Source of the DNA: Parvicella sp964387945
GTDB lineage: Bacteria; Bacteroidota; Bacteroidia; Flavobacteriales_D; Parvicellaceae
Direction: 5' to 3'
Length of the DNA: 64,000 bases
Assembly: GCA_964387945.1 (NCBI GenBank)
Contig: CAYLYX010000010.1
Span: 54,759 to 118,758, forward strand
Of this stretch, positions 16,305 to 25,827 are shown in pieces. Both the position numbers and the translations under genes were made by a program. Every line of letters starts with the position of its first letter. The stretch's first letter is position 1. The notes under the pieces were generated by a model. It saw only the letters and a program-made list of their open reading frames with translations, was not told the DNA's origin and ran no database searches.

Positions 16305-18347
16305 ATGGGAATGAAGTTGTGCATAGCAGAGAAACCTAGTGTTGCAAAGGATATTGCTCAAGTGATTGGTGCCAAAACCAAAATGAATGGTTATTACGAA
16401 GGCAACGGCTACTGGGTGTCCTGGACGTTTGGTCATTTGTGTACGTTAAAGGAGCCCAATGATTATACTGATAAGTGGAAATTTTGGAACCTGGAATCCT
16501 TACCGATGATTCCCGCTCGGTTTGGTATTAAACTGATTGAGAATAGTGGTGTCAAAAAACAGTTTGAAGTACTAAATAAGTTGATCAACGAATGTGATGA
16601 GGTCATTAACTGTGGTGATGCTGGTCAAGAGGGAGAATTGATACAACGTTGGGTACTAGCCAAGGCAAAAAGCGACAAACCTTTAAAGCGTCTGTGGATT
16701 TCTTCTCTGACCGAGGAAGCGATCAAAGAAGGTTTTGAAAAACTGCACGATGGGGCAAAGTACGATCAGTTGTATGCAGCCGGGGCTTCCCGAGCCATCG
16801 GAGATTGGGTGTTGGGAATGAATGCAACGAGACTGTTTACCTTAAAGTTTGGTCAGAAAGGACAGGTGCTTTCAATTGGAAGAGTACAAACACCAACGTT
16901 AGCGATGATCGTAGAACGACAACTTGAAATCGACAGCTTCAAGTCGGAGAAGTTTTGGGAGATCCGAACCTTTTACAGAGATACGGAGTTTTCTTGCTCA
17001 CTCGGAAAGTTAGAAACGAAAGAGAAGGGGCAGGAAGTTCTATCAAAAATTACGGATCAAGACTTTGAAGTAGTGTCGTTTGAACAAAAAGAAGGAACAG
17101 AGAAACACCCTCCTTTGTTCGACCTTACCGCACTTCAGGTAGAATGCAATAAACGTTTTGCTTTTAGCGCAGAGGATACGTTAAATCGGGTTCAGAAACT
17201 GTATGAACACAAGTTAGTGACCTACCCTAGAGTAGATACCACTTATCTGAGTGAAGATATTTATCCTAAAGTAGAAGGAACGCTCAAGAATCTTAAGCAT
17301 TATTCACGGTTTACGAGTGAATTATTAGGGAAACCAATTCGTAAGTCAAAGCGCGTATTTGACGATAAAAAAGTCACAGATCACCACGCTATCATCCCCA
17401 CGGGAGTGGCTCCTTCTGGAATTACGCCCAACGAACAAAAGGTGTATGATGCCATTGTAAGAAGGTTTATTTGTGTGTTTTATCCGGATTGTAAGGTCAG
17501 TAATACCATTGTGGAAGGAGAGTCTGCCGAGGTTCCGTTCAGGGCTTCGGGTAGGCAGGTGCTAGAACCGGGGTGGAGAACTGTGTACGAAGATTACGCT
17601 GGCAACAGCTCCAAAAAAGACGAAGAGCCAGCCATGCCATTGTTTGAGCAGGGAGAGAAAGGTCCGCATGAGCCTGAGTTGCAAGAGAAAAAGACAAAGC
17701 CACCAAGATATTATACAGAGGCAAGTTTGTTGAGGGCGATGGAAACGGCAGGTAAGCAAGTGGATGACGATGATTTGCGCGATCTGATGAAAGAAAACGG
17801 TATCGGAAGACCCTCCACACGAGCTAATATTATTGAAACATTGTTCAAGCGAAATTACATCGCCAAAGAAAAGAAGCGAATCGTTGCTACCGCCACGGGG
17901 ATTCATTTGATTTCATTGATCAAAGATGATTTGCTAAAGTCGGCTGAACTGACAGGACAGTGGGAAAAGAAATTACGAGATATTGAAAAGGGGAATTTTG
18001 GAGTAGAAGAGTTCAAAAAAGAGTTGACAGAGATGGTGGTTCACTTATGTCATGAAGTGAAACATCAAATCGTAGCTCCGCCTCCGGTACTTTGTCCCAA
18101 GTGTGGAAAAGGGGAGATGGTGCGTGGAAAAAAAGCCTGGGGTTGTAGTCGCTATGGTAATGGGTGTAAGTTTACGATTCCTTTTAGGTTCAAGGATGTT
18201 CATTTGTCGGATGCCGATATGAAAGAGTTAGTAGCTACCAATAAGTCTAGGTACAAACTACCGTTTAAGGATAGATCAGGAGAGGTAGACAAGCATTATG
18301 TTGGGTTGGACGATAAGTTAAAGTTAGTTGTTCTTGACGATGAATAA
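16305..18347 (+). CDS. topB: DNA topoisomerase III
   Basis: A 680-residue type IA topoisomerase, which relaxes or decatenates DNA by single-strand passage. The TOPRIM domain is at the N-terminus (KLCIAEKPSVAKDIAQVIG and NCGDAGQEGELI with the metal-binding acidic residues). The active-site Tyr lies in LVTYPRVDTTYLS (about Tyr 307). GIGRPSTRANIIETL is the conserved type IA motif, and the C-terminus has a four-Cys zinc ribbon (CPKCGKGEM ... GCSRYGNGC). An ATG at 16311 is an equally possible start; I prefer 16305 for its 22-base distance from the -7 box. The gene overlaps aroK by eight bases. Confidence 0.95.
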   Translation: MGMKLCIAEKPSVAKDIAQVIGAKTKMNGYYEGNGYWVSWTFGHLCTLKEPNDYTDKWKFWNLESLPMIPARFGIKLIENSGVKKQFEVLNKLINECDEVINCGDAGQEGELIQRWVLAKAKSDKPLKRLWISSLTEEAIKEGFEKLHDGAKYDQLYAAGASRAIGDWVLGMNATRLFTLKFGQKGQVLSIGRVQTPTLAMIVERQLEIDSFKSEKFWEIRTFYRDTEFSCSLGKLETKEKGQEVLSKITDQDFEVVSFEQKEGTEKHPPLFDLTALQVECNKRFAFSAEDTLNRVQKLYEHKLVTYPRVDTTYLSEDIYPKVEGTLKNLKHYSRFTSELLGKPIRKSKRVFDDKKVTDHHAIIPTGVAPSGITPNEQKVYDAIVRRFICVFYPDCKVSNTIVEGESAEVPFRASGRQVLEPGWRTVYEDYAGNSSKKDEEPAMPLFEQGEKGPHEPELQEKKTKPPRYYTEASLLRAMETAGKQVDDDDLRDLMKENGIGRPSTRANIIETLFKRNYIAKEKKRIVATATGIHLISLIKDDLLKSAELTGQWEKKLRDIEKGNFGVEEFKKELTEMVVHLCHEVKHQIVAPPPVLCPKCGKGEMVRGKKAWGCSRYGNGCKFTIPFRFKDVHLSDADMKELVATNKSRYKLPFKDRSGEVDKHYVGLDDKLKLVVLDDE

Positions 18348-18858
18348 CATTGTGCTCATAGGTTTTATGGGAGCGGGGAAATCAACCGTTGGAAAAGCAC
18401 TTGCAGCTCGTTTTGAGTTTAATTTTGTGGATGCCGATGAGGCGATAGAAAAAGAGGAGCAGCGCAGTATTTCAGAGATTTTTTCCCAAGATGGAGAAAC
18501 TCATTTTCGTCAGTTGGAAGCCGACTTTATAAAGAATCAGTTTCACAACGTAGTTCTCGCTACGGGCGGAGGGATGCCTTGTCATCATGAGAACATCGAT
18601 CGATTAAAAACTATTGGAACCACAATTTATCTTCAAGCTTCCCCTGAAAATCTTGCCCAACGACTATGGTTGGAAAGGAAGAGGCGCCCACTTATTAAAA
18701 CAATAGAGTCAGTTGAGGAGCTAGTAGAGTTTATCAATATCAAACTTACCGATAGAGCACTCTTTTATGAGAAGGCAGATGTTGTGGTAGAAGTGGGAAA
18801 CAAAGCAAGTTGTGAAGTCGTAGACGAGTTATTCACACTTATCAAAAACTTAAAATAG
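18340..18858 (+). CDS. aroK: Shikimate kinase
   Basis: A 172-residue kinase that phosphorylates shikimate at O3 in aromatic amino acid synthesis. I start at the ATG at 18340, which overlaps the topB end by eight bases; it gives MNNIVLIGFMGAGKST, the Walker A loop in its usual place. An in-frame ATG at 18328 would add four residues. Other motifs: FVDADEAIE for shikimate binding, FRQLEADF, and LATGGGMPC with the GGG substrate loop. WLERKRRPLI is the lid with its Arg residues. Normal length. Confidence 0.96.
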   Translation: MNNIVLIGFMGAGKSTVGKALAARFEFNFVDADEAIEKEEQRSISEIFSQDGETHFRQLEADFIKNQFHNVVLATGGGMPCHHENIDRLKTIGTTIYLQASPENLAQRLWLERKRRPLIKTIESVEELVEFINIKLTDRALFYEKADVVVEVGNKASCEVVDELFTLIKNLK

Positions 18859-18875
18859 AGGTTACATTAATGTTG

Positions 18876-18883
18876 TACATTTG
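18876..18883 (+). promoter_or_regulatory. -7 box of the large T9SS substrate gene
   Basis: Perfect TACATTTG, 18 bases before the ATG at 18902; this supports that start over the in-frame codon at 18881, which lies inside the box. Confidence 0.5.
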
Positions 18884-18901
18884 CGCTTTCGTAAACAAGC
18901 T

Positions 18902-21900
18902 ATGAAGTATCTATTGCGCTACCTGACTGTCCTGATGATGTTTTGTGCAACTCAGTTGAATGCTCAAAATGTTAACTACTCTGTTACTGTAACAGAACTT
19001 TTTGCGGAGGCAGATGGAAACGATGGAGGGATTGGGATCAACGATCAAGATCCTGTATGGTGGATTTATGCCATGGATAATGGTACAACCCCTTCGTCCT
19101 TATCAACTTTTCAAGCTACAGGTTGTATTGCGACCACAAATACCTTTGGAACATGGTGGTCTGGAACACCCAATCATTCTGGTCCTCCAATACCCTTTGC
19201 ATGGCTAAATGTTACGAATACGGACGCAAACCAACTGATCACCGAAATGGAAGGTTGGGAGAACGATTGTTATGATGAGTGCGATTATGATCCGAGCCCA
19301 GGATTATTTACCGTTTGTGTTTCCAATGGAGATGATAATCACGATGGGCGTGGAAACTCAGGGAATATTAGCTTCCAAAATGATCCGCCTTGTCAAAACA
19401 ATCAATACGAGATTTTTATTGGAGATTATCGCGCCAGGATAGATATTTACTGGGATTATGTATCCGTGGATGCCGGGACGATTGATGGAGATCAGGCAGT
19501 TTGTTCTGGAGGAAACCCAACCGTACTCGGAAATATTTCATCTGGAGCTGCAGCGACTTCACCATGGTTTACGTTTCAGTGGCAGCAAGACGTAGGGTGC
19601 TCAGGTACATGGGCGGATATAGCAGGTGCTACCAACGCGACTTACGACCCACCTTTGGGAATAATTCAGAATACCTGCTATCGAAGAAAATTAGTCTACA
19701 ATTGTGGATTTTTCTTGTCCAATGAAGTGACGGTAACTGTAGATACACCACCAACAGACCCTTCGTCAATTACTGCAAACCCTGCTGCTTTGTGTGGTAT
19801 TAGTCCGGTTACATTGTCAGTGAATGGAGGGAGTCTCGGAACAAGTGCAGACTGGGTTTGGTATCAGGGAGATCCTAATTCAGGAGGCACACAATTGGGA
19901 ACAGGTTCTCCTTTTACAACAACCCTTACATCAACGACAAACGTTTTTGTACGTGCGGAAGGACCATGTGGAATTACAAATACAGCCAACCAAATTGTGG
20001 TAGTTGAAACACCATCTGTTCCTCCTACAAATATGTCTGCCACTCAAAGCACCATTTGCGTAGGGGGTTCTGTCGATCTCACAGTTACGGGGGGCGCACC
20101 AGGAACTGGAGCACAGTACGCTTGGTATGATGTGGATCCAACCGTTGGCTTACCAACACCCGTGTTTACGTCAACTGGAGTTAACTATACAGGAGTAACA
20201 CCGTTGGTGACAACTACTTATTACGTTCGGTTAGAAGGGTGTGATACTACAGCAACTGTGAATACCACGATCACGGTAAATACGCTTTCGTCAGACCCTT
20301 CTGGGATTAACTCTTCAAATGCGCAAGTTTGTGCTGGAACCACAGTCGTGTTAACAGTAAATGGAGGTACGTTAGGTACGGGTGCGGATTGGTACTGGTA
20401 TGCCGGGGGATGTGGTGCTGGAGCTCCTATTGCTTCAGGAACTTCCATTAATGTTACGCCCAATGCTACCACAACGTATTATGTAAGAGCCGAAGGAACA
20501 TGTAATTCATCGGGCTGTGCGAGCACTACAATACTTGTTGATGAATTGTCTGATGACCCCGTCAACATCATTGTTTCAGATGCCAGCATTTGTCCAGGAG
20601 ATTTAACCACTTTATCGGTAATTGGAGGAAGTTTAGGAACGGGCGCCAACTGGCAATGGTATAACGGAGCATGTGGAGGACTAAATGTCGGCTCAGGAAG
20701 TACGGTAGCGGTTAATCCTACAGCTACAACCGATTATTTTGTTCGTGCTGAAGGCTTGTGCAATACAACCAACTGTATTAGCACCAATATTAATGTGGAG
20801 GAACTCTCGATTGCGGCTACCGGAGCGACTTCTTCTGCTAATAACGTCTGTCCGAATACACCTGTAGATCTTACGCTTCAAGGAGGCTTCTTGGGAGATG
20901 GAGCCAATTGGGAATGGTATCAAGGATCTTGTGGAGGTGTCTTTTTAGGAACAGGTACAACGCTATCTGTGAACCCATCTTCTACAACAACCTACTATGT
21001 GAGAGCGGTTGGAAACTGTAACACAACGAGCTGTGTGAGTGTTACTGTAACCGTTCGAAGTTTGCCTTCAGCACCCACATCTATTACAGCATCAAACGGA
21101 ACAGTTTGTCCAGGAGGTAATGTTACCCTTTCTACAAATGGAGGAACGTTAATTGGTGCAGATGACTGGGTTTGGTACGAAGGAGGATGTGGAGCGGGAG
21201 CTTCTATCGGTAACAGTAACTCGATTAACGTAAACCCAACGGTCACTACAACATATTTTGTGAGAGCAGAAGGTGTTTGTGGGAATTCGGCCTGCACAGA
21301 TATTACTACTGTTACAGAGGATTTGTCAGTAGCACCTGTTTCTGTAATTGTCTCGGATGCAAGCATCTGCCCTGGAGATAATACTACCTTATCTGTCATC
21401 GGAGGAAGTTTGGGAGCTGCAGCCAACTGGGAGTGGTACGATGGAGCTTGTGGTGGATTGGCCGTAGGTTCAGGAAGTTCAATTTCAGTCACACCATCTG
21501 CCACAACCGACTACTATGTAAGAGCAGAAGGTTTGTGTAATACAACGACTTGTGCGAATGCAGGTGTAAATATCGAAACGCTTTCGGTTGCGCCTTCTGG
21601 AGCAACAGTTTCTGCCAATAACGTTTGTCCTAACACGTCCGTTGATGTATCAGTACAAGGGGGTACGTTAGGAGATGGAGCAACTTGGGAGTGGTATCAA
21701 GGATCGTGTGGAGGAATTTATGTAGGAAGCGGAGCAACATTATCCGTTCAACCTTCAGTGACTACCACCTACTACGTGAGAGCGGAGGGAAATTGTAATA
21801 CCACCGGTTGTGAAAGTGTCACAGTTACAGTTCAGGATCTTTCAACAGCACCAAGCTCAGTAATTGCTTCTAGCAGTTCAGTTTGTCCGGGTGGTAGCGT

Positions 21901-23593
21901 TACCTTAACGGTAAATGGCGGAACCTTGGTAACAGGAGATACATGGACTTGGTATGAAAGCGGATGTGGTGCAGGTGTATCTATTGGTTCTGGAGCATCT
22001 ATTACTGTAAACCCTGCAGCTGCAACAACTTACTACGTAAGAGCTGAAGGAACTTGTGGAATGACGAATTGTGCTAGTACTACCATTTCAATGGATGTTG
22101 TAAGTACTGCTCCTAATGGTGTCACAGCTTCTTCTACAGCCCTTTGCGTGGGGCAATCTACCGTGCTTAACGTGTCTGGAGGAGTACTCGGAACAGGTGC
22201 CAATTGGGAGTGGTATCAAGGCTCATGTGGAGGAGGGCCAGTTGGTACAGGAAACTCTATCAGCGTTACACCATCAGCTACCACAACTTATTTTGTGCGT
22301 GGAGAAGGAACTTGCGGAAACTCTGCTTGTGCGGACGTCACAGTTACAGTAGGAGCTGGAGTGGCTGATCCCACTTCTGCCGCATCAAGTGCGAATAACA
22401 TTTGTCCTGGAGATGAGGTGGACTTAACCGTTACTGGAGCAGCCCTTCCGACAGGTTATTCCTATGTATGGTACACAGGAGCTTGTGGTGCTGTGCCAAT
22501 CGGAGTAGGTGATGTGATTCCGGTTTCACCAACTACGACAACTACTTACTACGTGAGAGCAGTTGGTACTTGTGGAGCAACGGCTTGTGTAGATGTTACG
22601 GTTACGGTATTAGATGGAAGTATTGCAGCGGACGGTATTATCGCATCTAATAACAACTTTTGTTTAGGTGAATCAACAACACTTACGGTAGATGGGGGGT
22701 ATTTGACGGCAGGAGCACAGTGGGTTTGGTACGAGAATTCATGTGGTGGAACAGCCGTAGGAACAGGAACTACCATTACGGTATCACCTTCAAACTCGAC
22801 ATCTTACTACGTAAGAGCAGAGGGAGGTACTTGTGGAAATACAACATGTTCAGATGCTTTCATTAGTGTCGTGGAAACCATAGTCCATACCAATCCATAC
22901 GATACGCTTTGTGGTATTGGTCCTGCTTTTACGCTAAACGGAGGAGAGCCTGAAGGTGGTTTTTACAGTGGAACGGGTGTTGTTAATGATGTCTTTGATC
23001 CCGAGGTTGCTGGCGAAGGTATTCACCCAATTACTTACACCTATACCTCTGTTAATGGATGTACAGAAACTGTAACTACGAATATCGTCATTGAACCTAC
23101 GGACTTGGAAGCAGAAGTTGTAGTAGATCAATTGCCATGCTCTCAGGGAGGAACAACCTTGTCAATAAAAGCTACTGGAGGAAATGGTTTTCTAACTTAT
23201 TCGTGGTCAAATGGCACATACGAGTCTACAATTCCGTTTACGCAGGAAGGAACGTACTACTGCTATATCAAAGATGGCGAAGGTTGTATTGCTAAGTCGG
23301 ATGAAGTGGAAGTGACCGAAGATATGGAGTGCATCGAAATTCCAAATACATTTACCCCCAATGATGACGGGATAAACGATACATGGAATCTTGACTTTAG
23401 TGGATATAGTGATGTGAGTTTATTGGTGTTCTCAAAATGGGGGCGTGAGGTATTTGCTAGTGGAGAAAAGGAAATTCATTGGGATGGATTATCCCAGTCT
23501 GGAGCAAAACTGCCGAGTGGGGTATATTATTTTGTGCTTGAGCTGAATGGAGGAGAAATCAAGCAAAGCGGATTCATAACTTTATTGAGATAG
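18902..23593 (+). CDS. Large secreted repeat protein with T9SS type B sorting domain
   Basis: A 1563-residue exported protein. The ATG at 18902 starts a signal peptide (MKYLLRYLTVLMMFCATQLNAQ). An N-terminal region of about 250 residues is followed by 12 Ig-like repeats of about 86 residues. Each has a Cys early in the repeat, the core W-x-WY-x-x-x-CG, a stretch ending TTYYVRAEG, and a Cys pair (C-x-x-x-x-C); the first two repeats deviate. Two further beta domains and a gliding-motility type B C-terminal domain (PNTFTPNDDGINDTW ... GFITLLR) close the protein. It is exported by T9SS and probably surface-attached. Nine of the repeats fall into three exact 777-base units. The PorP/SprF gene begins two bases after the stop, which fits a cargo-partner pair. 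Binding target unknown. Confidence 0.9.
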   Translation: MKYLLRYLTVLMMFCATQLNAQNVNYSVTVTELFAEADGNDGGIGINDQDPVWWIYAMDNGTTPSSLSTFQATGCIATTNTFGTWWSGTPNHSGPPIPFAWLNVTNTDANQLITEMEGWENDCYDECDYDPSPGLFTVCVSNGDDNHDGRGNSGNISFQNDPPCQNNQYEIFIGDYRARIDIYWDYVSVDAGTIDGDQAVCSGGNPTVLGNISSGAAATSPWFTFQWQQDVGCSGTWADIAGATNATYDPPLGIIQNTCYRRKLVYNCGFFLSNEVTVTVDTPPTDPSSITANPAALCGISPVTLSVNGGSLGTSADWVWYQGDPNSGGTQLGTGSPFTTTLTSTTNVFVRAEGPCGITNTANQIVVVETPSVPPTNMSATQSTICVGGSVDLTVTGGAPGTGAQYAWYDVDPTVGLPTPVFTSTGVNYTGVTPLVTTTYYVRLEGCDTTATVNTTITVNTLSSDPSGINSSNAQVCAGTTVVLTVNGGTLGTGADWYWYAGGCGAGAPIASGTSINVTPNATTTYYVRAEGTCNSSGCASTTILVDELSDDPVNIIVSDASICPGDLTTLSVIGGSLGTGANWQWYNGACGGLNVGSGSTVAVNPTATTDYFVRAEGLCNTTNCISTNINVEELSIAATGATSSANNVCPNTPVDLTLQGGFLGDGANWEWYQGSCGGVFLGTGTTLSVNPSSTTTYYVRAVGNCNTTSCVSVTVTVRSLPSAPTSITASNGTVCPGGNVTLSTNGGTLIGADDWVWYEGGCGAGASIGNSNSINVNPTVTTTYFVRAEGVCGNSACTDITTVTEDLSVAPVSVIVSDASICPGDNTTLSVIGGSLGAAANWEWYDGACGGLAVGSGSSISVTPSATTDYYVRAEGLCNTTTCANAGVNIETLSVAPSGATVSANNVCPNTSVDVSVQGGTLGDGATWEWYQGSCGGIYVGSGATLSVQPSVTTTYYVRAEGNCNTTGCESVTVTVQDLSTAPSSVIASSSSVCPGGSVTLTVNGGTLVTGDTWTWYESGCGAGVSIGSGASITVNPAAATTYYVRAEGTCGMTNCASTTISMDVVSTAPNGVTASSTALCVGQSTVLNVSGGVLGTGANWEWYQGSCGGGPVGTGNSISVTPSATTTYFVRGEGTCGNSACADVTVTVGAGVADPTSAASSANNICPGDEVDLTVTGAALPTGYSYVWYTGACGAVPIGVGDVIPVSPTTTTTYYVRAVGTCGATACVDVTVTVLDGSIAADGIIASNNNFCLGESTTLTVDGGYLTAGAQWVWYENSCGGTAVGTGTTITVSPSNSTSYYVRAEGGTCGNTTCSDAFISVVETIVHTNPYDTLCGIGPAFTLNGGEPEGGFYSGTGVVNDVFDPEVAGEGIHPITYTYTSVNGCTETVTTNIVIEPTDLEAEVVVDQLPCSQGGTTLSIKATGGNGFLTYSWSNGTYESTIPFTQEGTYYCYIKDGEGCIAKSDEVEVTEDMECIEIPNTFTPNDDGINDTWNLDFSGYSDVSLLVFSKWGREVFASGEKEIHWDGLSQSGAKLPSGVYYFVLELNGGEIKQSGFITLLR
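20286..22617 (+). repeat. Three tandem 777-bp super-repeats inside the T9SS substrate gene
   Basis: Matching codons of the Ig-like repeats recur exactly 777 bases (259 codons) apart: the first-type Cys region (GTTTGT) at 20327, 21104 and 21881; the second-type Cys codon at 21368 and 22145, with its DAS motif at 20579 and 21356; and the third-type Asn-Asn codons (AATAAC) at 20840, 21617 and 22394. Each unit therefore holds three Ig-like repeats of different type. No insertion or deletion has shifted the spacing. The unit boundaries are approximate. Confidence 0.85.
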
Positions 23594-23595
23594 AC

Positions 23596-24546
23596 ATGAA
23601 AAACTTTTTAAAAATAGCACTTGCTTTTTTGATGCTTTCATCTGTTGCTTATGGACAGCAGTTTATCATGAATAGTCAATACATGGTAAATGCTTTTGCC
23701 ATTAATCCAGCTGCGGCTGGAACCAAAACATATGCTCCGCTTGTTTTGGACGTGAGACGCCAGTGGACGGGAATAAGAGAAGCTCCGGTTGGACAGCACA
23801 TATCGTATCATACGAACGTCAGCAAGCAAATAGGAGTCGGGGGATATCTTTTTAATGATGTGGCTGGCCCTTCCCGAAGAACGGGGTTAATGGCGGCTTT
23901 ATCAACACAGCTAAAGGTAAACCGAACTACTTATGTCTCTTTGGGACTCGGAGGTTCACTTTCTCAGTACGTATTTGATAGAGATAAACTCGTTACAGAA
24001 GAAGCAAACGATCCAACGGTATTTAATTACACCACTAATTTGTTGATTCCTGATTTTTCTGGAGGAGTTAAATTGTTTGGTCAGAATTATCATTTAGGTT
24101 TTAGTTTGTTTAACCTGCTTCAAACCAAAGTAGATTTGTTTGATGTGATGACTCCGGTTACGAATGACTTGCAACGAACCATGTATCTTACGGGGAGTTA
24201 TTTGATGGTGCTTTCAGAAAGTGGTGGACTGTATTTGGAGCCCTCAGCAGTGGCCAGAATAATGCTTAATGCTCCGTTTACATTTGATATCAACGCTCGT
24301 TTGATTCATACCAGTGGTGTTTGGGCAGGTGCTTCCTATCGATTCAAAGATGCCGTTGCGTTGATGGTAGGTTATGCAGGAGGACGTTTTGGAATAAGTT
24401 ACTCGTATGATATCAATACTTCTCCTTTGAACGATTACAACTCAGGTTCTCACGAAATTACGTTAACTTATAAGTCCAAAAATAAATACGGGCAGCGCGA
24501 TTTTGGAGGTGGAAAATACAAAGTAATCAACTGTCCTACTTTTTAG
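23596..24546 (+). CDS. PorP/SprF family outer-membrane protein
   Basis: A 316-residue protein with signal peptide (MKNFLKIALAFLMLSSVAYGQ) and the PorP/SprF pattern: QFIMNSQYMVNAFAINPAAAG near the N-terminus (NPAxAG motif), DVRRQWTGI, and repeated amphipathic strands ending in a short Cys-containing tail (VINCPTF). The family forms beta-barrels in the outer membrane and is needed for secretion or surface attachment of type B T9SS cargo such as SprB. It begins two bases after the 1563-residue cargo gene, so it is very probably the dedicated partner of that protein. A second homologue is at 34290-35276. Confidence 0.93.
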   Translation: MKNFLKIALAFLMLSSVAYGQQFIMNSQYMVNAFAINPAAAGTKTYAPLVLDVRRQWTGIREAPVGQHISYHTNVSKQIGVGGYLFNDVAGPSRRTGLMAALSTQLKVNRTTYVSLGLGGSLSQYVFDRDKLVTEEANDPTVFNYTTNLLIPDFSGGVKLFGQNYHLGFSLFNLLQTKVDLFDVMTPVTNDLQRTMYLTGSYLMVLSESGGLYLEPSAVARIMLNAPFTFDINARLIHTSGVWAGASYRFKDAVALMVGYAGGRFGISYSYDINTSPLNDYNSGSHEITLTYKSKNKYGQRDFGGGKYKVINCPTF

Positions 24547-24590
24547 TCCATCACAGGTTATCCCTATATTTTACCTTTCATAAGATTTTG

Positions 24591-24622
24591 TTGGTAAAAC
24601 ATAATTTTGAAAGTTACTTTTG
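24591..24622 (+). promoter_or_regulatory. Candidate promoter of the RND efflux operon
   Basis: TTG at 24591-24593 and TACTTTTG at 24615-24622 are 21 bases apart; the box is 18 bases before the adaptor ATG. A second box, TAATTTTG, sits just upstream at 24602-24609, so two start sites are possible. Confidence 0.5.
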
Positions 24623-24640
24623 CCACAAATTTATAGTTGA

Positions 24641-25825
24641 ATGAAAGCAAGACATTTGTTAATTGTTTTGGTGACCCTAATAATAGCCGTAATTATTGTT
24701 GTGGCGTTTGTTGTTGGTATGGGAATCGGAACTTCTTATGGCGTTGAAAATGCTGAAGATATCAGAAGTCAACAAGAAAAAGCAAGCGGAGGTGTCCAAG
24801 GAGCTTTGGGAGAAGGAAACAAGAGGTACGTAAATGCCACACCCGTAAAGAACGATTTACGACCGATCACGGCTGATGGTTTTGGACAAGTTTCTTCGAG
24901 TTCCATGATCAACATCATGTCTGAGGTACAAGGTGAAATCAACGCGCACATCTTGTTGAAGAAAGGAACTTCATTCAAAAAAGGACAATTGCTGTTCACC
25001 ATTAAAAACAATGATGTAGAAATGGCATTGAAAGCTCGAAAGAGTAATTATTTGATGCTTTTGACCAATATTTTGCCTGATCTCAAATTGGATTATAACG
25101 AAAACTTCGAGGCTTGGCTAGAGTTCTTTAACAAGATAGATGTAGAGAAGAAGTTACCACCACTTCCTGAAACCAAATCGTTTAAAGAGAAGAACTTTAT
25201 TGTATCTAAAAATGTTTTTACCGAGTACTACAACATCCAAAGTGATGAAGAAAGGTTAAAAAAATACACGATTACAGCACCTTTTACGGGAAGTATCTTA
25301 AACACTTTTACGGATAACGGAGCGATCACTGCTCCAGGAAGTCCGGTGATAGCCGTAATCAGAGAAGGAACGATGGAAATGGAAGTCCCAATTGCCAATG
25401 ACGATATTGATCGTGTGGAGATTGGAGCAGAAGTTACTTTATCTGATGAGAATGGAGGAGTGGCGCAAGGAAAAGTAGTGAGGAAAGGAACTTTTGTGAA
25501 TGCGAATACTCAAACCGTTCCCGTATTTATCGAAATTTTGGATTCAGAAATGCCCGTTTACAATGGCATGTATCTCGATGCGACAATTGCTTGTGATGGG
25601 GTAGAGAACATTGTGGAATTGCCGAGAAAAGCCATTTTTAATAAACGAGAAGTGTATGTGGTGGAAGATGGAAAGCTAAAGGTACTTCCATTAGATGTCA
25701 AGATGTTTTTAGAAGAAACAGTGCTTGTAAAAGATCTTCCAAATGGTACAATGGTGGTGATGGAACCTCTAATAAATGCCAAAGAGGGAATGGCGGTTGA
25801 AGTCTTGAAAAACGCAAAAGGGTAA
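24641..25825 (+). CDS. RND efflux periplasmic adaptor (membrane fusion protein)
   Basis: A 394-residue protein anchored by one N-terminal membrane helix (LLIVLVTLIIAVIIVVAFVV). It then follows the HlyD/AcrA plan: a barrel-sandwich segment (SEVQGEINAHILLKKGTSF, with VKNGDTVKKGQ-like turns), a short alpha-helical hairpin region (about 125-205), the second half of the lipoyl fold (YTITAPFTGSIL) and a beta-barrel with EMEVPIANDDIDRVEIG. These adaptors join the inner-membrane pump to the outer-membrane channel. The permease gene starts two bases after its stop and the TolC-like gene follows, making a complete three-part pump. The substrate is not evident. Confidence 0.93.
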   Translation: MKARHLLIVLVTLIIAVIIVVAFVVGMGIGTSYGVENAEDIRSQQEKASGGVQGALGEGNKRYVNATPVKNDLRPITADGFGQVSSSSMINIMSEVQGEINAHILLKKGTSFKKGQLLFTIKNNDVEMALKARKSNYLMLLTNILPDLKLDYNENFEAWLEFFNKIDVEKKLPPLPETKSFKEKNFIVSKNVFTEYYNIQSDEERLKKYTITAPFTGSILNTFTDNGAITAPGSPVIAVIREGTMEMEVPIANDDIDRVEIGAEVTLSDENGGVAQGKVVRKGTFVNANTQTVPVFIEILDSEMPVYNGMYLDATIACDGVENIVELPRKAIFNKREVYVVEDGKLKVLPLDVKMFLEETVLVKDLPNGTMVVMEPLINAKEGMAVEVLKNAKG

Positions 25826-25827
25826 GC

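Noticed and set aside
20995..21504. Long minus-strand open frame within the large T9SS substrate gene
   Set aside because: It follows from the repeated codon usage of the Ig-like repeats; no start context, promoter or family resemblance.
18902..23593. CRISPR-like or tandem DNA repeat outside coding sequence
   Set aside because: The periodicity is wholly in frame and encodes Ig-like domains; no short identical repeats with unique spacers are seen anywhere in the window.
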